DNA of 64,000 nt from Ecdyonurus torrentis (taxonomy: Eukaryota > Arthropoda > Insecta > Ephemeroptera > Heptageniidae): the NCBI GenBank assembly GCA_949318235.1, contig OX439128.1, positions 55,558,374-55,622,373 on the forward strand, given 5' to 3'. Below the pieces are notes generated by a model. It saw only the letters and a list, made by a program, of their open reading frames with translations. It had not been told where the DNA came from and did not search any database. The translations under genes and the position numbers were made by a program. This document shows, piece after piece, positions 22,207-34,210 of the stretch (positions are counted from its first letter, which is position 1; each line of letters opens with the position of its first letter).

Positions 22207-22748
22207 AAGGAGCCGAAGCAATATATGGTATTATTTTGCATTTAAAAAGAAGAATCGCACCAGCTTCAAACGAAATTAAAAATTATTTTTAAAAATAGTT
22301 GTACTGAATAGTGGAATTAACACAATTTCTAAAAATTTAATATCTGTGAATCTTTAACAAAATAATAATAAAAATTCTGGTTAAAAATAAATATTTAAGA
22401 TACCAAAAATATTTTTTTTAATGAAGGAAATAAATAATTAAAAGGAAACACAAATAATTTTTTTTAAATTTATTCAATTTTATTTCAGTAAAATTTTACT
22501 ACCAATAACATGATAATATGATAAATTTAAACTTAATTAGGCAACTAGGTTGTCAAATACTTCACAAAATATGTAAAAAAAAGTATTGAAAAAAAAATTT
22601 AAAAGTATCGTAAATTGCAAATAATTTTTAAATGTTTTTGTTTAAAAACAATCAAAATTTAAAATTAAAATAAACTAAAAAATGGTTTATAAAATCAAAT
22701 TATTATTTAAGATGGATGCAAAAATATAACAATTTACAAACAATTTGC
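22207..22748. other. Likely 3' UTR / intergenic DNA of the ankyrin gene
   Basis: AT-rich, no open frame. On the minus strand AATAAA-type poly-A signals occur at 22469-22474 and 22479-22484, about 270 bp past the stop codon, but base composition makes such hits common. Confidence 0.35.
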
Positions 22749-24614
22749 TTAAGACACTAGAGATGCAGTGATAAATCTAATGATCTTGTTTTTTATTTCA
22801 TTTTGCCAATATTCAAATGTTGTGTTTTCTAAAATGGATAAAATAGTTTGATTATGCTTGTTTTTTACATTTATATCAGCATTAGCCTTTGTGATCAGAT
22901 ACTCCACGTTAAATATATTTCGAACTGCGAGATGTAAAAGTGTGTTACCTTCAATGTCTGTAGCATTGACATCAAGTTGTGTGTTTTCAACGAGCCATTT
23001 CAGTGATTCAAATGAACCATCCTTTGCAGCTCTATGTAGAACAGTCTGGCAAAGGTTGTTTGTTACATAGACGTCAAGATGAAGTTTTTCTACTAAGTAC
23101 TTAATTTTATCAATGCTACCTACTGCGAGATGTAAAAGTGTATTATTGTCATTGTCTTTTGCATTGACATCAAGTTGTGTGTTTTCAACGAGCCATTTCA
23201 GTGATTCAAATGAACCATCCTTTGCATCTCTATGTAGAACAGTCTGGCAAAGGTTGTTTGTTACATAGACGTCAAGATGAAGTTTTTCTACTAAGTACTT
23301 AATTTTATCAATGCTATTTACTGCGAGATGTAAAAGTGTATTACCGTCATTGTCTTTTGCATTGACATCAAGTTGTGTGTTCTCAACGAGCCATTGCAGT
23401 GATTCAAATGAACCATCCTTTGCAGCTTTATGTAGAACAGTCTGGCAAAGGTTGTTTGTAAAATTTATGTTTGCATTGGCTTTTTGCACCAAATATAGAA
23501 CATTCTCTTTACGTTTTATTGCATAATGAAGAGGAGAGTTGCCATCGTAGTCTTGAGCATTGATTGTTGTGTTAGTAATCAAGAATTGTAGGACATTAGG
23601 TATAGTATAATTATTATTTAGAGCTCTATGAAGTACTGACTCTCCTTTATTGTTAAAAATGTTAACATTTGCCTTTGCATGCTTGACTAAGTACGTGAAA
23701 TTCTCCTCATATATAACATACATCAAAGCCGTGTTTCCATCTCTATCCTGTGCGTTCACATCAATTGAGTAATATTCAACCAGCAATGTCAGTGAATCAT
23801 AATTATTGTACATAGCAGCAGCATGTAATAATGTTCTATTGTAGCTATCTTTGTGGTACACATTTGCTCCACCTTCTACTAACAAGTACTTAAATATATC
23901 GTAATATTCAGCAGAAGCACGAAATATTGAACTTTCACCAGTATATATATTTTCAAGGTACAAGTTCACGTTTTTTTTTAATAACAATTTAATAGTCTTT
24001 AAGGCATTATACAGTACAGTTCTGAATAAAATTGATTGTCCATATGGCGATATATAGTTTACATCAGCACCTGCATTGTTAATTAAATATTTTGCTACCT
24101 GTAAATTTTCCGTGCTCGCATACAAAGCGTAATTTATATATTTAAAATGTTCAGATTTATCATATAATGTAGAATTTTCCAAGATCCATTTAACAATATG
24201 TAAATAACCGCGATGTGCAGCTGCAGTCAATCCTTCATCTATGTGATCAAAGATAGTCATGTTATGCACATTAACAAGCCACTGTACAACACTCAGTCGT
24301 CCGTGTTTTGCAGCTGCAAAAAGTTCTGGATATCCATTATTATAGTACTCAAAACATTTTATGTCAGCACCTGCTGCCAGCAACAATTCACCAACCTCAA
24401 CACTTGACACAGCATATCTATAATCAGTATTTGTAAGGGCATCATCTCTACCAAGAAAATAAATCACATTTGACCACTTGCTGGATATTTGAGAAGGAAA
24501 AACTTTAAGAATTGTCTCCCCAAATTTTTTTGTAACGTCAACAGAATTGTTTTTTAAATGATGTTTGAGTAGTTTTGCAAAGATGTCAACAGTTGCATCT
24601 GAGGTAACATATTC
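22749..24614 (-). CDS. Ankyrin-repeat protein, last coding exon
   Basis: An open exon of 621 codons ends at a stop at 22749. It opens after the acceptor ACTTTCAG|GAATAT (phase 0), 49 codons upstream of the open frame's first GTG; there is no start ATG, so earlier exons exist at higher coordinates. The start reads EYVTSDATVDIFAKLLKHHL. Then come roughly 16 ankyrin repeats with the usual G-x-T-xLHxAA and DVNAKDxDGNT cores (for example GNTLLHLAV, GADVNYI, RTLLHAAAMYNN). The last two-ankyrin unit is tandemly copied at a 198-bp (66-codon) step. Ankyrin repeats bind other proteins; partner and cell location cannot be told. No membrane segment or catalytic domain is seen in this exon. Confidence 0.9.
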   Translation of the reverse strand, partial: EYVTSDATVDIFAKLLKHHLKNNSVDVTKKFGETILKVFPSQISSKWSNVIYFLGRDDALTNTDYRYAVSSVEVGELLLAAGADIKCFEYYNNGYPELFAAAKHGRLSVVQWLVNVHNMTIFDHIDEGLTAAAHRGYLHIVKWILENSTLYDKSEHFKYINYALYASTENLQVAKYLINNAGADVNYISPYGQSILFRTVLYNALKTIKLLLKKNVNLYLENIYTGESSIFRASAEYYDIFKYLLVEGGANVYHKDSYNRTLLHAAAMYNNYDSLTLLVEYYSIDVNAQDRDGNTALMYVIYEENFTYLVKHAKANVNIFNNKGESVLHRALNNNYTIPNVLQFLITNTTINAQDYDGNSPLHYAIKRKENVLYLVQKANANINFTNNLCQTVLHKAAKDGSFESLQWLVENTQLDVNAKDNDGNTLLHLAVNSIDKIKYLVEKLHLDVYVTNNLCQTVLHRDAKDGSFESLKWLVENTQLDVNAKDNDNNTLLHLAVGSIDKIKYLVEKLHLDVYVTNNLCQTVLHRAAKDGSFESLKWLVENTQLDVNATDIEGNTLLHLAVRNIFNVEYLITKANADINVKNKHNQTILSILENTTFEYWQNEIKNKIIRFITASLVS

Positions 24615-24763
24615 CTGAAAGTAAGAATAAATATAAATAAAAAATTATAAATAGTAGAAGTCAAAACTATAACTACATTTTACATTCATGTCTTCATTCA
24701 TTGTCTTCAATGAACAACAGCTAATAAATTGTAATTGTCTCGTTTTAAAAGCATCCTTTTATG

Positions 24764-25086
<323 letters not shown>

Positions 25087-25244
25087 GAAATCTGTACTTT
25101 ATAAATAGAATAAAATTTACACATTTTAAAAAATCATCATTTTCTTTAGAATTTTTTAATTTCAAAGTCACAGACGACATTCAAGAACACGTACTTTTGA
25201 ATCAGTAATTACGATGTGTGATCCAAAAAACTGATTTTAATTTT

Positions 25245-25380
25245 TCCACAATGTTAATGTAGCCTTACAAGAGAGAGAGAGAGAGAAAGAGAAAGAGAGA
25301 GAGAGAGAGAATAAAAATACAGTTAATTATGCAATTTGCGTAACTTATAATGTTTCTGACGTTACAAACACGTAAATAAT
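25245..25380 (+). repeat. Copy of dispersed repeat, with (GA)n inside
   Basis: ATGTTAATGTAGCC, ATTATGCAATTTGCGT and TTTCTGACGTTACAAACACG match the family also seen at 2600-2800, 40790-40985 (inverted) and 63710-63830. A (GA)n run at 25269-25310 interrupts it. Confidence 0.6.
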
Positions 25381-25399
25381 ATTAAAGTTAAGTTTCGAT

Positions 25400-25640
25400 A
25401 AATTATATTTATATTATATATATTATATATATTATATTATATATTATATTTATATTGTATTATATTATATAAATTATATTTCAAGAAATATATTTTTTTA
25501 ACTGGTGACGAATTTTTGCACATAATTGTAGAATGAATTAATTGATTTTTGCATAGCGGAGTGTTACCAAAAATTTTTAAATGAGCTTACATAAGATCAA
25601 TATATAATGGTGGAAGCTATACCTTATTTTTGTAAATATA
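25400..25640. other. Non-coding AT-rich spacer
   Basis: Contains TATATTA-type low-complexity sequence at 25404-25485. No gene seen. Confidence 0.4.
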
Positions 25641-26752
25641 GGCCTATATCTACAATATGTTTCTGAGGGAGTTATAGAAGTTAATAAAACACATACGGCT
25701 CAACGTAAAATAAACTTTTGATACATTAAATTATAGCTGAAATTATGAGAACTTTTAAAATAAAAAAATAAATGCTAGCAGATTGTTATTGACCTTTTTG
25801 CATCAAAAGCCGCAAAAAAGAGAAAATTGACTTCCACTCTGCACTTTTTAACGCTTGCATGAAAAAACACATAAAATTCAAAGTTTGAAATGTCTCTTTC
25901 GAATTTTCTGTAACATTACCTCAAGACACCCCTAACTTAGCTCCAGAGATAAAAGTCGGTTGGCGTGAGATCAGGAGACGAATGCATTATTTGGTAAACC
26001 AACAGAACGTGCGTTTCTGGGGCTCTGAACGTCCAGACACAGCTCGTACGTTCAAACTTGACAGTGTGAATGTGATTCTTAGTGCGCAGTCCAAGACGAT
26101 CGTGTGATCTGCCTGTTATTCTTCGCGAGCCAACTGTACGCTAGGACAACTACCTGAATGTGCTTCAAAATTACGCTATCTATCAGCTAGTGGAGGCTCA
26201 GGTGGAGTAAAGTTACGACCTTCAGCAGGACGGAGCACCACCACATTAGGAGCACGTTGACAGATATGTGCAGCATGAAGTGTTTCCAGGAAGGTAGCTA
26301 GGTCGTGGTAGATCCATGGCGTGGGCTCTCAGGTCTTCAGATCTGACGTCCCCCGACTTTTACCTCTGGAGCTACTTCAAGGACCAAGTCTTCAACAAGA
26401 AAGTGCGTGACAATCGTGATTTGAAGCCGTGTATCACCACGGTTATCAAGGCTTTCACTTAGCAGAATCTCCGCAACGTGTCGCGCGAGCTAGAGGTATG
26501 TCTTAACGTCTATCGTGATACCAATAGGGCGCCTTGAGGTAAAGTTACAGAAAACTCGAGAGAGCCGTTTATGGACGTTTATTTATTCGTCTTTTGATGC
26601 AAAAAGATTAACAGTCATGTGATTGCTTTTATAATTTTATTTTAAAAATAGTCGTAACTCCATCTTTAATTTAATGTATCCAAAAATTATATTACGTTGA
26701 GCTTAACAAGTTTTATAAACAAATTATGTCCACAGAGACTTTATGGATACCC
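25640..26752 (+). mobile_element. Degenerate Tc1/mariner-like DNA transposon
   Basis: Broken pieces of a transposase read LVNQQNVRFWGSERPDTA (near 25992) and later RSSDLTSPDFYLWSYFKD then QVFNKKVRDNRDLKP (near 26330-26430). These correspond to the VNKQNxRxWGSExP and SPDLxPxDFxLWGxLKD motifs of mariner-related DDE transposases common in arthropods. Frameshifts and stops split them and the N-terminal DNA-binding part is lost. Long terminal inverted repeats flank the coding part: TTTTTGCATCAAAAG / CTTTTGATGCAAAAA and, further out, GGCTCAACGTAA / TTACGTTGAGC. The right end reads GTCCACAGAGACTTTATGGA then TACCCC; the left end is decayed. The DDE catalytic triad cannot be placed with confidence. 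Confidence 0.8.
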
Positions 26753-26960
26753 CTATTTATTATCAGTGCTTGATAGAATTATTGAAAAATTATATTGTTA
26801 TTAAGTTACGGGCATACTTGGAAAACAATATGAATATGAACAATATAAATGCCAGAAAAAAAAAGCAACTAAATCTCTTTTGAGTGGCTTTTTTCTAATT
26901 TAATATATAATATACTTAATGAAAATCAAGACATAAAAATATGTACTATATACTTATATT
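26753..26960. other. Non-coding spacer
   Basis: AT-rich, no feature recognised. Confidence 0.4.
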
Positions 26961-26964
26961 TTTT

Positions 26965-27996
26965 TATATAATATAATATAATATAATATAATATAATATA
27001 ATATAATATAATATAATATAATATAATATAATATAATATAATATAATATAATATAATATAATATAATATAATATAATATAATATAATATAATATAATATA
27101 ATATAATATAATATAATATAATATAATAAAATATAATATAATATAATATAATATAATATAATATAATATAATATAATATAATATAATATAATATAATATA
27201 ATATAATATAATATAATATAATATAATATAATATAATATAATATAATATAATATAATATAATATAATTTAATATAATATAATATAATATAATATAATATA
27301 ATATAATATAATATAATATAATATAATATAATATAATATAATATAATATAATATAATATAATATAATATAATATAATATAATATAATATAATATAATATA
27401 ATATAATATAATATAATATAATATAATTTAATATAATATAATATAATATAATATAATATAATATAATATAATATAATATAATATAATATAATATAATATA
27501 ATATAATATAATATAATATAATATAATATAATATAATATAATTTAATATAATATAATATAATATAATATAATATAATATAATATAATATAATATAATATA
27601 ATATAATATAATATAATATAATATAATATAATATAATATAATATAATATAATATAATATAATATAATTTAATATAATATAATATAATATAATATAATATA
27701 ATATAATATAATATAATATAATATAATATAATATAATATCATATCATATAATATAATATAATATAATATAATATAATATAATATAATATAATATAATATA
27801 ATATAATATAATATAATATAATTTAATATAATATAATATAATATAATATAATATAATATAATATAATATAATATAATATAATATAATATAATATAATATA
27901 ATATAATATAATATAATATAATATAATATAATATAATATAATATAATATAATAAAATATAATATAATATAATATAATATAATATAATATAATATTA
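26965..27996. repeat. (TATAA)n pentanucleotide satellite, about 1 kb
   Basis: About 206 copies of ATATA/TATAA. A shared variant (AATTTAAT) recurs near 27268, 27427, 27542, 27667 and 27822, hinting at block duplication of 115-160 bp segments. Confidence 0.97.
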
Positions 27997-27999
27997 TAT

Positions 28000-28356
28000 A
28001 ATAACCCTAGAATGACATGTATATACCTGCAAATAAGATATTATACGTCTGAATATGACATTTTCTACTTGAAAATATTACTCAATATTTTTAAGAATGT
28101 TTTAATCATTGATTTTTTAAAATTTACAATCACCTTTGTATATAATAATTAGGTGAATTTGCATAAATTGTTTCCTAAAAAATAAGAACGTAAGCCAGGG
28201 GTCTGAAGAACACAGTGATCGCGCGGCATACACAGAGATTTAACACGCCGTATGGGGTAGGAAGTTTTTAACAGGAAAAAAACGTTTTTTGACTTTACCT
28301 ACTTGTGAAGCATTTTTGACAGCTTTTAGAATGTAAGGGAGAAAATAGGAGAGAAA

Positions 28357-28405
<49 letters not shown>

Positions 28406-28880
28406 TGGTCTATAACAAAACTGTATAAAATATAATACTGTTTTTTTCCTCAATTGAATGCAAGATATAATATTGTAATATAATATATTTTCTAATTTCT
28501 TTATTTCAAATACTAAAGAAAATCAATTTCATAATTTATAATATTAAGACAAAGGGTGTTATTTTTTAAAACAAAATTTTGTTTGAACAGAATTGAACAG
28601 AATTATGCTTAAAACTGTATAGAACCCGCTATATAGTCAATCAACGTTTTAAAATAAAATAATTTTTGATTTTATAAATGGCTTTATTTGATTTGCTATA
28701 TTTTAAACTGTCTTCTTTTGTTTTTTTGGTTTGATTGTTCATTACATTTTTTGATGATTGTAATGAATAATGATAATAACATATTACTGTAACTAACTTA
28801 TTCTTATGCTATAGAAAAACTAAAATATAAAATAAAATAACAATAATAACAGTTCCAGCTGCAACGTAAACGTTTTAAGT
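28000..28880. other. Non-coding stretch with (GA)n
   Basis: (GA)n at 28349-28396. The rest is AT-rich without exons that I can support. Confidence 0.45.
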
Positions 28881-28884
28881 GGTC

Positions 28885-29045
28885 TGACACAAAAATTTGA
28901 AACTTGTTGCATATCTCGCTGGATGATCATAAGTTTGCGGGGCTACGGAAAAACATTATGTCATCATAGTTGAATTTATTAAAAATTCTTCTCTAAATCT
29001 TACATTGAAGAAGCCATCTTGTAGATCGGAAACATTTTATAATTT
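28885..29045 (+). repeat. Diverged solo copy of the 11-12 kb element arm
   Basis: GTTGCATATCTCGCTGGATG, GTTTGCGGGGCTACGG and TTGAAGAAGCCATCTTGTAG match the outer arm at 11857-12010. It marks another insertion or decayed copy. Confidence 0.6.
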
Positions 29046-29415
29046 AAAAATGTACGAAATAATTGAATACCTAAATATTTAAAAGAAATTAAAAAGTTGT
29101 AATATAACAAATTTTAGGTAGCAAATTACACCTTGTTTACTTTATTTGGTCTCTATGTGAAACACAGAGGCAATGCAGTGATAAATCTAGCCTAAGATTT
29201 CTTACCGTAACGATTTTTCATTTAGATATTTTTTAAATACAAACAAGGTTACTCATTAGCTAATTCTAATAAACTTTCAGCTAATCTAAATCATTTAGGA
29301 GTTGAGGGTGTTGAAGAGTGTTGTTTGTTGTCTGCAAACCGCGCTATTTTACTCTATCAGCACCGAACTATGTGTATATGCGCCAGAAAAATAGTTAGTG
29401 AAATAAGAGTGAAAA

Positions 29416-29611
29416 ATGAATTGCAGTGATTGTGAAAAAACTATTCTATCTCATGCAGAAGCAATTAAATGCTGTGAATCTAAAATTGTTTTTCATGCTC
29501 TCTGTGTTTCAAAAAATCTGGACCTGTCACCCCTACAAAGAAACTGAAATGGGTGTATGAAGAATGTCATGATGATATTTTGGATAAAAAAATCAACTTA
29601 TGATTTATTGA
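29416..29611 (+). pseudogene. Zinc-finger (PHD-like) remnant, probably from a LINE ORF1
   Basis: From an ATG at 29416: MNCSDCEKTI, then AIKCCESKIVFHALC, and after a one-base shift near 29545 KWVYEECHDDI. The spacing C-x2-C, C-C, H-x2-C and then W-x3-C resembles the PHD-type fingers found at the start of some LINE ORF1 proteins, as well as cellular PHD fingers. A stop follows at about 29600 and the rest is AT-rich. A decayed retroelement is more likely than a gene. Confidence 0.4.
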
Positions 29612-30430
29612 CAAATTTCATTCAAAGACTGAAGAGAATGGACACAAATGTCAAACAAATTCCTCAAATTTAAATGTCTCTTGTTTTTTGTTTTTAATTA
29701 AGCGCACGTATTACAAAAAATAAACTAAACTATATCATATTAAAATACATCAACTAAAAATAGCAATAAATAAAGTGTATAAAACTGTTGAAGTTTAGGA
29801 TAAAAAAATGAGTAACAAAGACAAAAAAAAATCAGAAATGTCTCTTTGTGTGCAAAAGCTTGAACAATCAATCTGTCTTTAAATGTGAAAGTGCGTACTT
29901 TGAATAAAACCTATATCAAATTCAGAAAGTTCCATGACATGAAATTACATTTACTAATCTAAACTTAACTTTTCAGTTTCTCAAAAATAAAGCTATGGTA
30001 AACAAATAACTTTTTTGAACCATTCAACGAATGTTAAATTATATTGAAATGACAAAACCAGTAACTCGCATACTATTGCAGATATTTTAAAAAATTCAAC
30101 TTGCAAGCACACTTTTACCTTTGCTACACATTTTTATAATTAAAACACTTAAAGATAAAAAAATCAATCTATTTGATTGCATATAATAATACATACAAGC
30201 ATAGGCAATAGGCACTTGTTTTCTGCCTAGCAGTCTTAGACAAGCATGCAAATTTAAAAATTTCTATACTGAAAATACTTATAAAAAAGCAGAATAGCGC
30301 CGAAAAATAGATAAGTATCTTTAGAAAAGTTTGTTTCTATTATAGAACAAAATAGGCATTTTTTAGTAATATTAATAATTTTAAAATAGTGTATTATATT
30401 ATGATTTCTTTATATATATATATATATATA
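29612..30430. other. Non-coding AT-rich stretch
   Basis: No frame with recognisable content; ends in a short (TA)n at 30411-30437 that borders the next element. Confidence 0.45.
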
Positions 30431-30437
30431 TATATAT

Positions 30438-30610
30438 CGTCGTGGTTCCGCTATATTGTCCGATGTCCACTTGGTTCAAAGTTTACTAATGTCCGTTGTC
30501 CATTTGGTTCAAAGTTTACTAATGTCCGATGTCCATTTGGTTCAAAGTTTACTAATGTCCGATGTCCATTTTTTTTAAAAAGTACTAATGTCCGATGTCC
30601 ATTTTGAACC
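30438..30610 (+). repeat. Left terminal array of the 33-bp repeat
   Basis: Copies of GATGTCCA(C/T)TTGGTTCAAAG then TTTACTAATGTCC; the innermost copies are degenerate (TTTTTTTTAAAAAGTACTAA). The frame through it (repeated NVRCPFGSKFT) is a by-product of the 33-bp length. Confidence 0.95.
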
Positions 30611-31456
30611 AAAAATTTTTTTTTTATATTTTTCAATCCAGAATTTCGTTTTACATATATATTTCAAATTTCTTATAGATAGCTTCAAAAATTGGCAATT
30701 TATACAATAAAAACTGAAAATATATTGCGAGAATATACGTCATCTGATCCACGGTACGCCTCTTTTACGAACACGCAGATATCATTTGCTTGCCAAAACT
30801 TGTATTATAATGAAATTTCTTTAAGAAAATCAATTTAAAAATTGGTAGCTATATTTACCGGCTTATTATGGTTAATTTTTTTTGTAAAATAATTGATGAA
30901 AGCTACTGTAAATAATTTTATAGTATAAATTTCTACAATCGATGTTATACTCAACTTAAAATTACGCAGATATAAATTTAGAGTTTTTTTTTACATTTAT
31001 AATAAACAGTAACATTTTTAATTAGCATTTGTTGGTTTAAGAATTGATTAAAAAAATTAGGTAATACAAAAGTATACTTTTATAAATATATAAAGAAAAA
31101 TTATTGTATCGCAATAGACGATAAGAAAAAAAGTGTTTATAGTTTCTATATTGAAAAAAAAAAAAGAAACTCATATTTTTAAAATATAAAATATATTAAA
31201 ATATTTGTAAATTTATCGCAAACAGTTCGCAAAAAAAGTGCTTGAATTAAATTTATTATTTTTCTTTCATTAATATAAATTTACAAATTTATACATTTCG
31301 TATAGATTCATTTAAAAATACTGAATTGCGCCCCTAAATTTTCAGTTTCATAACCGGTTGCTGTTTTTTTATTATTTTTTTTTAAAAAGTTGCAAGTCAA
31401 CATATCATGAATTATGAATTCTTTGACTCTAAATTTTAATTTGACATTTTTATTGT
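30611..31456. other. Left interior of the foldback-bounded segment
   Basis: Non-coding, AT-rich; no counterpart on the right side that I can see. Confidence 0.45.
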
Positions 31457-31490
31457 CTGCAGTTGCATAGAAATGAATTAATTTCAAGTT
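31457..31490 (+). repeat. 34-bp inverted repeat flanking the LINE, left
   Basis: Begins CTGCAGTTGCATAGAAATGA and ends ATTTCAAGTT. Its exact reverse complement lies at 35927-35960 on the other side of the LINE. Immediately inside, 31492-31524 is a perfect short palindrome (GAACGAACCTATA / TATAGGTTCGTTC). Confidence 0.95.
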
Positions 31491-31643
31491 AATGAACGAA
31501 CCTATAATATATAGGTTCGTTCATATTTATATACATTCAAATTTGAAGCTAACTTCATTTGTAAATAACAACAAAACAAACATAGGTGAAACTAACTGCA
31601 CTTATTGTTTGTAAAACATACAATAATATTTGTGCACATAAAA

Positions 31644-32696
31644 ATGGGGTATAATGACGAAAACCAAACACAAATTTGGCCAGTACACCAGCAAATAAAA
31701 CCTCCTTTCTATGTAAACACAAACAACCCACACTACCGGTACATGCCCAACAACAATGTACCGGTACAGTACTACAACAACAGTAATTCAGCACAAATCG
31801 CTAATCATAACAACAATATTGAACATGATGTAGATGATCAATGTTTCAACAATAATAGTACATCTTTAGAAATGATGAAACTCGTATATGAAACTAAAAA
31901 CATGTGTGAAAGTAAACTTAAGCAAGTGATCAATCATGTAACAAATGTACAAAGTGAAATTATAAAACTCACACAAGCAAACCAAGTACAACAATGTTAT
32001 CTAGAGAGAAAATTTCAAGAATTTGAAAGTAAATTAGACATTATTGTAACAAACATAAGTACTATCAATATAACTCTTACCCATAACCAACCACCAACAA
32101 TAAACAAATACCCAGTTAACACAAATTACAGTAATGATAGTTACCAAGAAACGCAAGTCAAGAAACTGTATTCTGAACAACTGAAGAAAAAAATTAATAC
32201 CCAAAATACAGTTTCAGGCTTGCAAAAACCAACTCAAATACAAATTCCAGGCCCCTTGTTGTCCGACAGGTCTTCATTCACAACAACTTATAACGGGCCC
32301 TCATATGAAAGACCACTTGTTAGTAGGCCTACAGAAACAAAACCCTCTCTCAACAGGCCTGATGACACAGGACCTACTTTCACTAGGCCTGATGTTACAA
32401 GACCCATTTTCAACAGGCCTGATGACACAGGACTTTTGTTTAATAAACCTGAAATTACAAGACCTAACTTCAACAGGCCTAAAGACACAGGACCTACTTC
32501 TGTCAACGGTTATGGTGGAGTTTGTTTCTTTGCTAAAAATCAATACATTAGTAGTATCCAGCAATGCAAATATGGTAGTGATTTAAGTAGAGAGCAATTA
32601 TTTGAATGTATTACATTTAAAATAACTGTAACTGATGCAAACAAAAAAACACAAACATATTTAATTGCTGGAATCTACAGAACTCTTATAAACTAA
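31644..32696 (+). pseudogene. LINE ORF1-like protein fused to endonuclease fragment
   Basis: Start chosen at the ATG at 31644 (AAAATGG context). The first ~100 residues are Asn/Gln/Tyr-rich and probably disordered. About 90-150 (KLVYETKNMCESKLKQVINH and on) look like a coiled coil, typical of LINE ORF1 RNA-binding proteins. Next is a 10-residue tandem repeat, RPDDTGPTFT-like, five copies encoded by a 30-bp minisatellite (32355-32505). The frame then jumps into GYGGVCFFAKNQYISS and TYLIAGIYRTLIN, the middle of a LINE endonuclease, so ORF1's end and the endonuclease start are deleted. One cysteine-rich zinc knuckle might have been lost with that deletion. Confidence 0.7.
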
Positions 32697-33949
32697 ATGT
32701 ATCAAAATTAATGTTATTTTAATGGGAGACTTTAATATAAATTTACAAAATATGACAAATAAAATAAGTATAGAATTTAAAAATATTATTGATCTCTATG
32801 ACTTACAAATTGGAATTAATGAAACGACAAGACGTAATGACAAAAACAACACAGAAACAAGCATTGACAATATCCTGACAAACCTTAAAGACTGTGACAA
32901 TATATGCTATATAACGGACCCGTTAATAGCAGACCATATTGCACAAGTTATTGTAATAAAAAGTTCCTCTAAAAAAACTAGTTCCTATTACTGCTACAAA
33001 AGTACTTATAATGACAATCAAATATCATTATTTAAAAACTATCTTAAAAACGTTGACTGGACACAACTCTTAAATTATGAAAATGGTGAAGACATGTTTA
33101 ACTTGTTTTACGACTTATTCCTAGAAGGTTTTAATAATTTCTTTCCTATTAAAAAAAAGCTAGTAAAAACTGACAATCACAAAAGACCTTGGTATACAAC
33201 CGAGCTTAAACAATTAAGAAATAAAATCACTAACCTAAAAAAATATTACAAAATAATCAAACAAGATCTTATTAAATCTCTAACTAAAAAATATAAACCA
33301 TCCATTAAACGTGCAAAAAGTAATTATCTTCAAAATAAAGTAGAAAATAGTGATAATATATCTAAAACCGCTTGGGATATAGTAAAAGAAGAAACAGGTA
33401 AAAAAAAGGGTGTCAGTAACCAATTTCATAAAATTCAATTAAAACAAAATAATGGTGAAATTACAAGTGATCCTAATAAAGTTGTAACGTTATTAAATCA
33501 GTATTTTATTACTTCTGTAACTGAACAACTTAAAACTATAACTCCTAAGCATACAGAAATTTTTGGACCAAAAACCTGTGAATCACTTCTAATTAATCCA
33601 GTACATGATAAAAATGTTCATAATGCTATTAAAGGGCTTAAAAATAAATACTCATCTGGAATTGATGGTGTTCCTGATATTTTAGTTAAAAAAGTTCGAG
33701 ATGAAATAAAAATACCATTAAGCTGGGCTATATCTACCTTATTGTTTGAAGGTACATTTCCAAAACGACTAAAAACATCACTCATAACACCATTACATAA
33801 AATAAAGAATACAAAAGACATGACACAATTTCGACCTATTGCTAGAATATCAGTTTTCTCAAAAGTTATTGAAAAAGTTGTCAAATCACTTATAGTTAAC
33901 TTTGCAATCCCCAAAAATGTATTTTCTGACTGCCAACATGGCTTCAGAC
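32697..33949 (+). pseudogene. LINE endonuclease end and reverse transcriptase start
   Basis: The frame from about 32703 reads NVILMGDFNINLQ (GDFN), ADHIAQVIV (the SDH position, here ADH), a long Lys-rich linker (TWYTTEL-type segment RPWYTTELKQLRNKI), then RT motifs: GLKNKYSSGIDGVP, LITPLHKIKNTKDMTQFRPI, CQHGFR. It is cut at GFR by the insertion at 33950. The preceding ORF1 frame is offset by one base near 32695. The first methionine is internal to the domain, not a start. Confidence 0.88.
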
Positions 33950-34210
33950 CAGGCTCGTGAGCTCCTGTGTTATTGCCCTATACTAAAAACGAACCCTTGT
34001 TGATGTACTTCCAATTTTCACCGCAACAATCAACATGTAAAATGTAAGTGGCGCTGTAGTCTGTGTGTGAATTTTAAAATTCACACGCAGACTACAGCGC
34101 CACTTTTATACGTAATTTTGTATTCTTGCATTGTTGCGGCGAAAATTTGAATTACATCATTAAGGGATCGTTTTTTCAACAATAGCTTCCTATCCTGTTT
34201 ATATATCCAT
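33950..34210. mobile_element. 261-bp palindromic MITE with 9-bp target duplication
   Basis: Flanked by GCTTCAGAC at 33941-33949 and 34211-34219. Deleting element plus one copy joins CAACATGGCTTCAGAC to ACTGTAAATCTACGACA, which reads QHGFRHCKSTTSAVTEF, the expected RT GFRxxxST motif in frame. The interior is a long hairpin: GTGGCGCTGTAGTCTG and its complement around GAATTTTAAAATTC, with outer matches CCGCAACAAT / ATTGTTGCGG and TTGTTGATGTA / TACATCATTAA. Nine-bp duplications are typical of Mutator-like elements; assignment is tentative. Confidence 0.85.

Noticed and set aside
22858..23526. Plus-strand frames in the ankyrin exon
   Set aside because: Shadows of the real minus-strand exon; no domain.
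30389..30607. Protein with repeated VRCPFGSKFTN
   Set aside because: The 33-bp unit is a multiple of three, so it stays open; the same unit appears inverted at the other end of the element, as a DNA terminal repeat.
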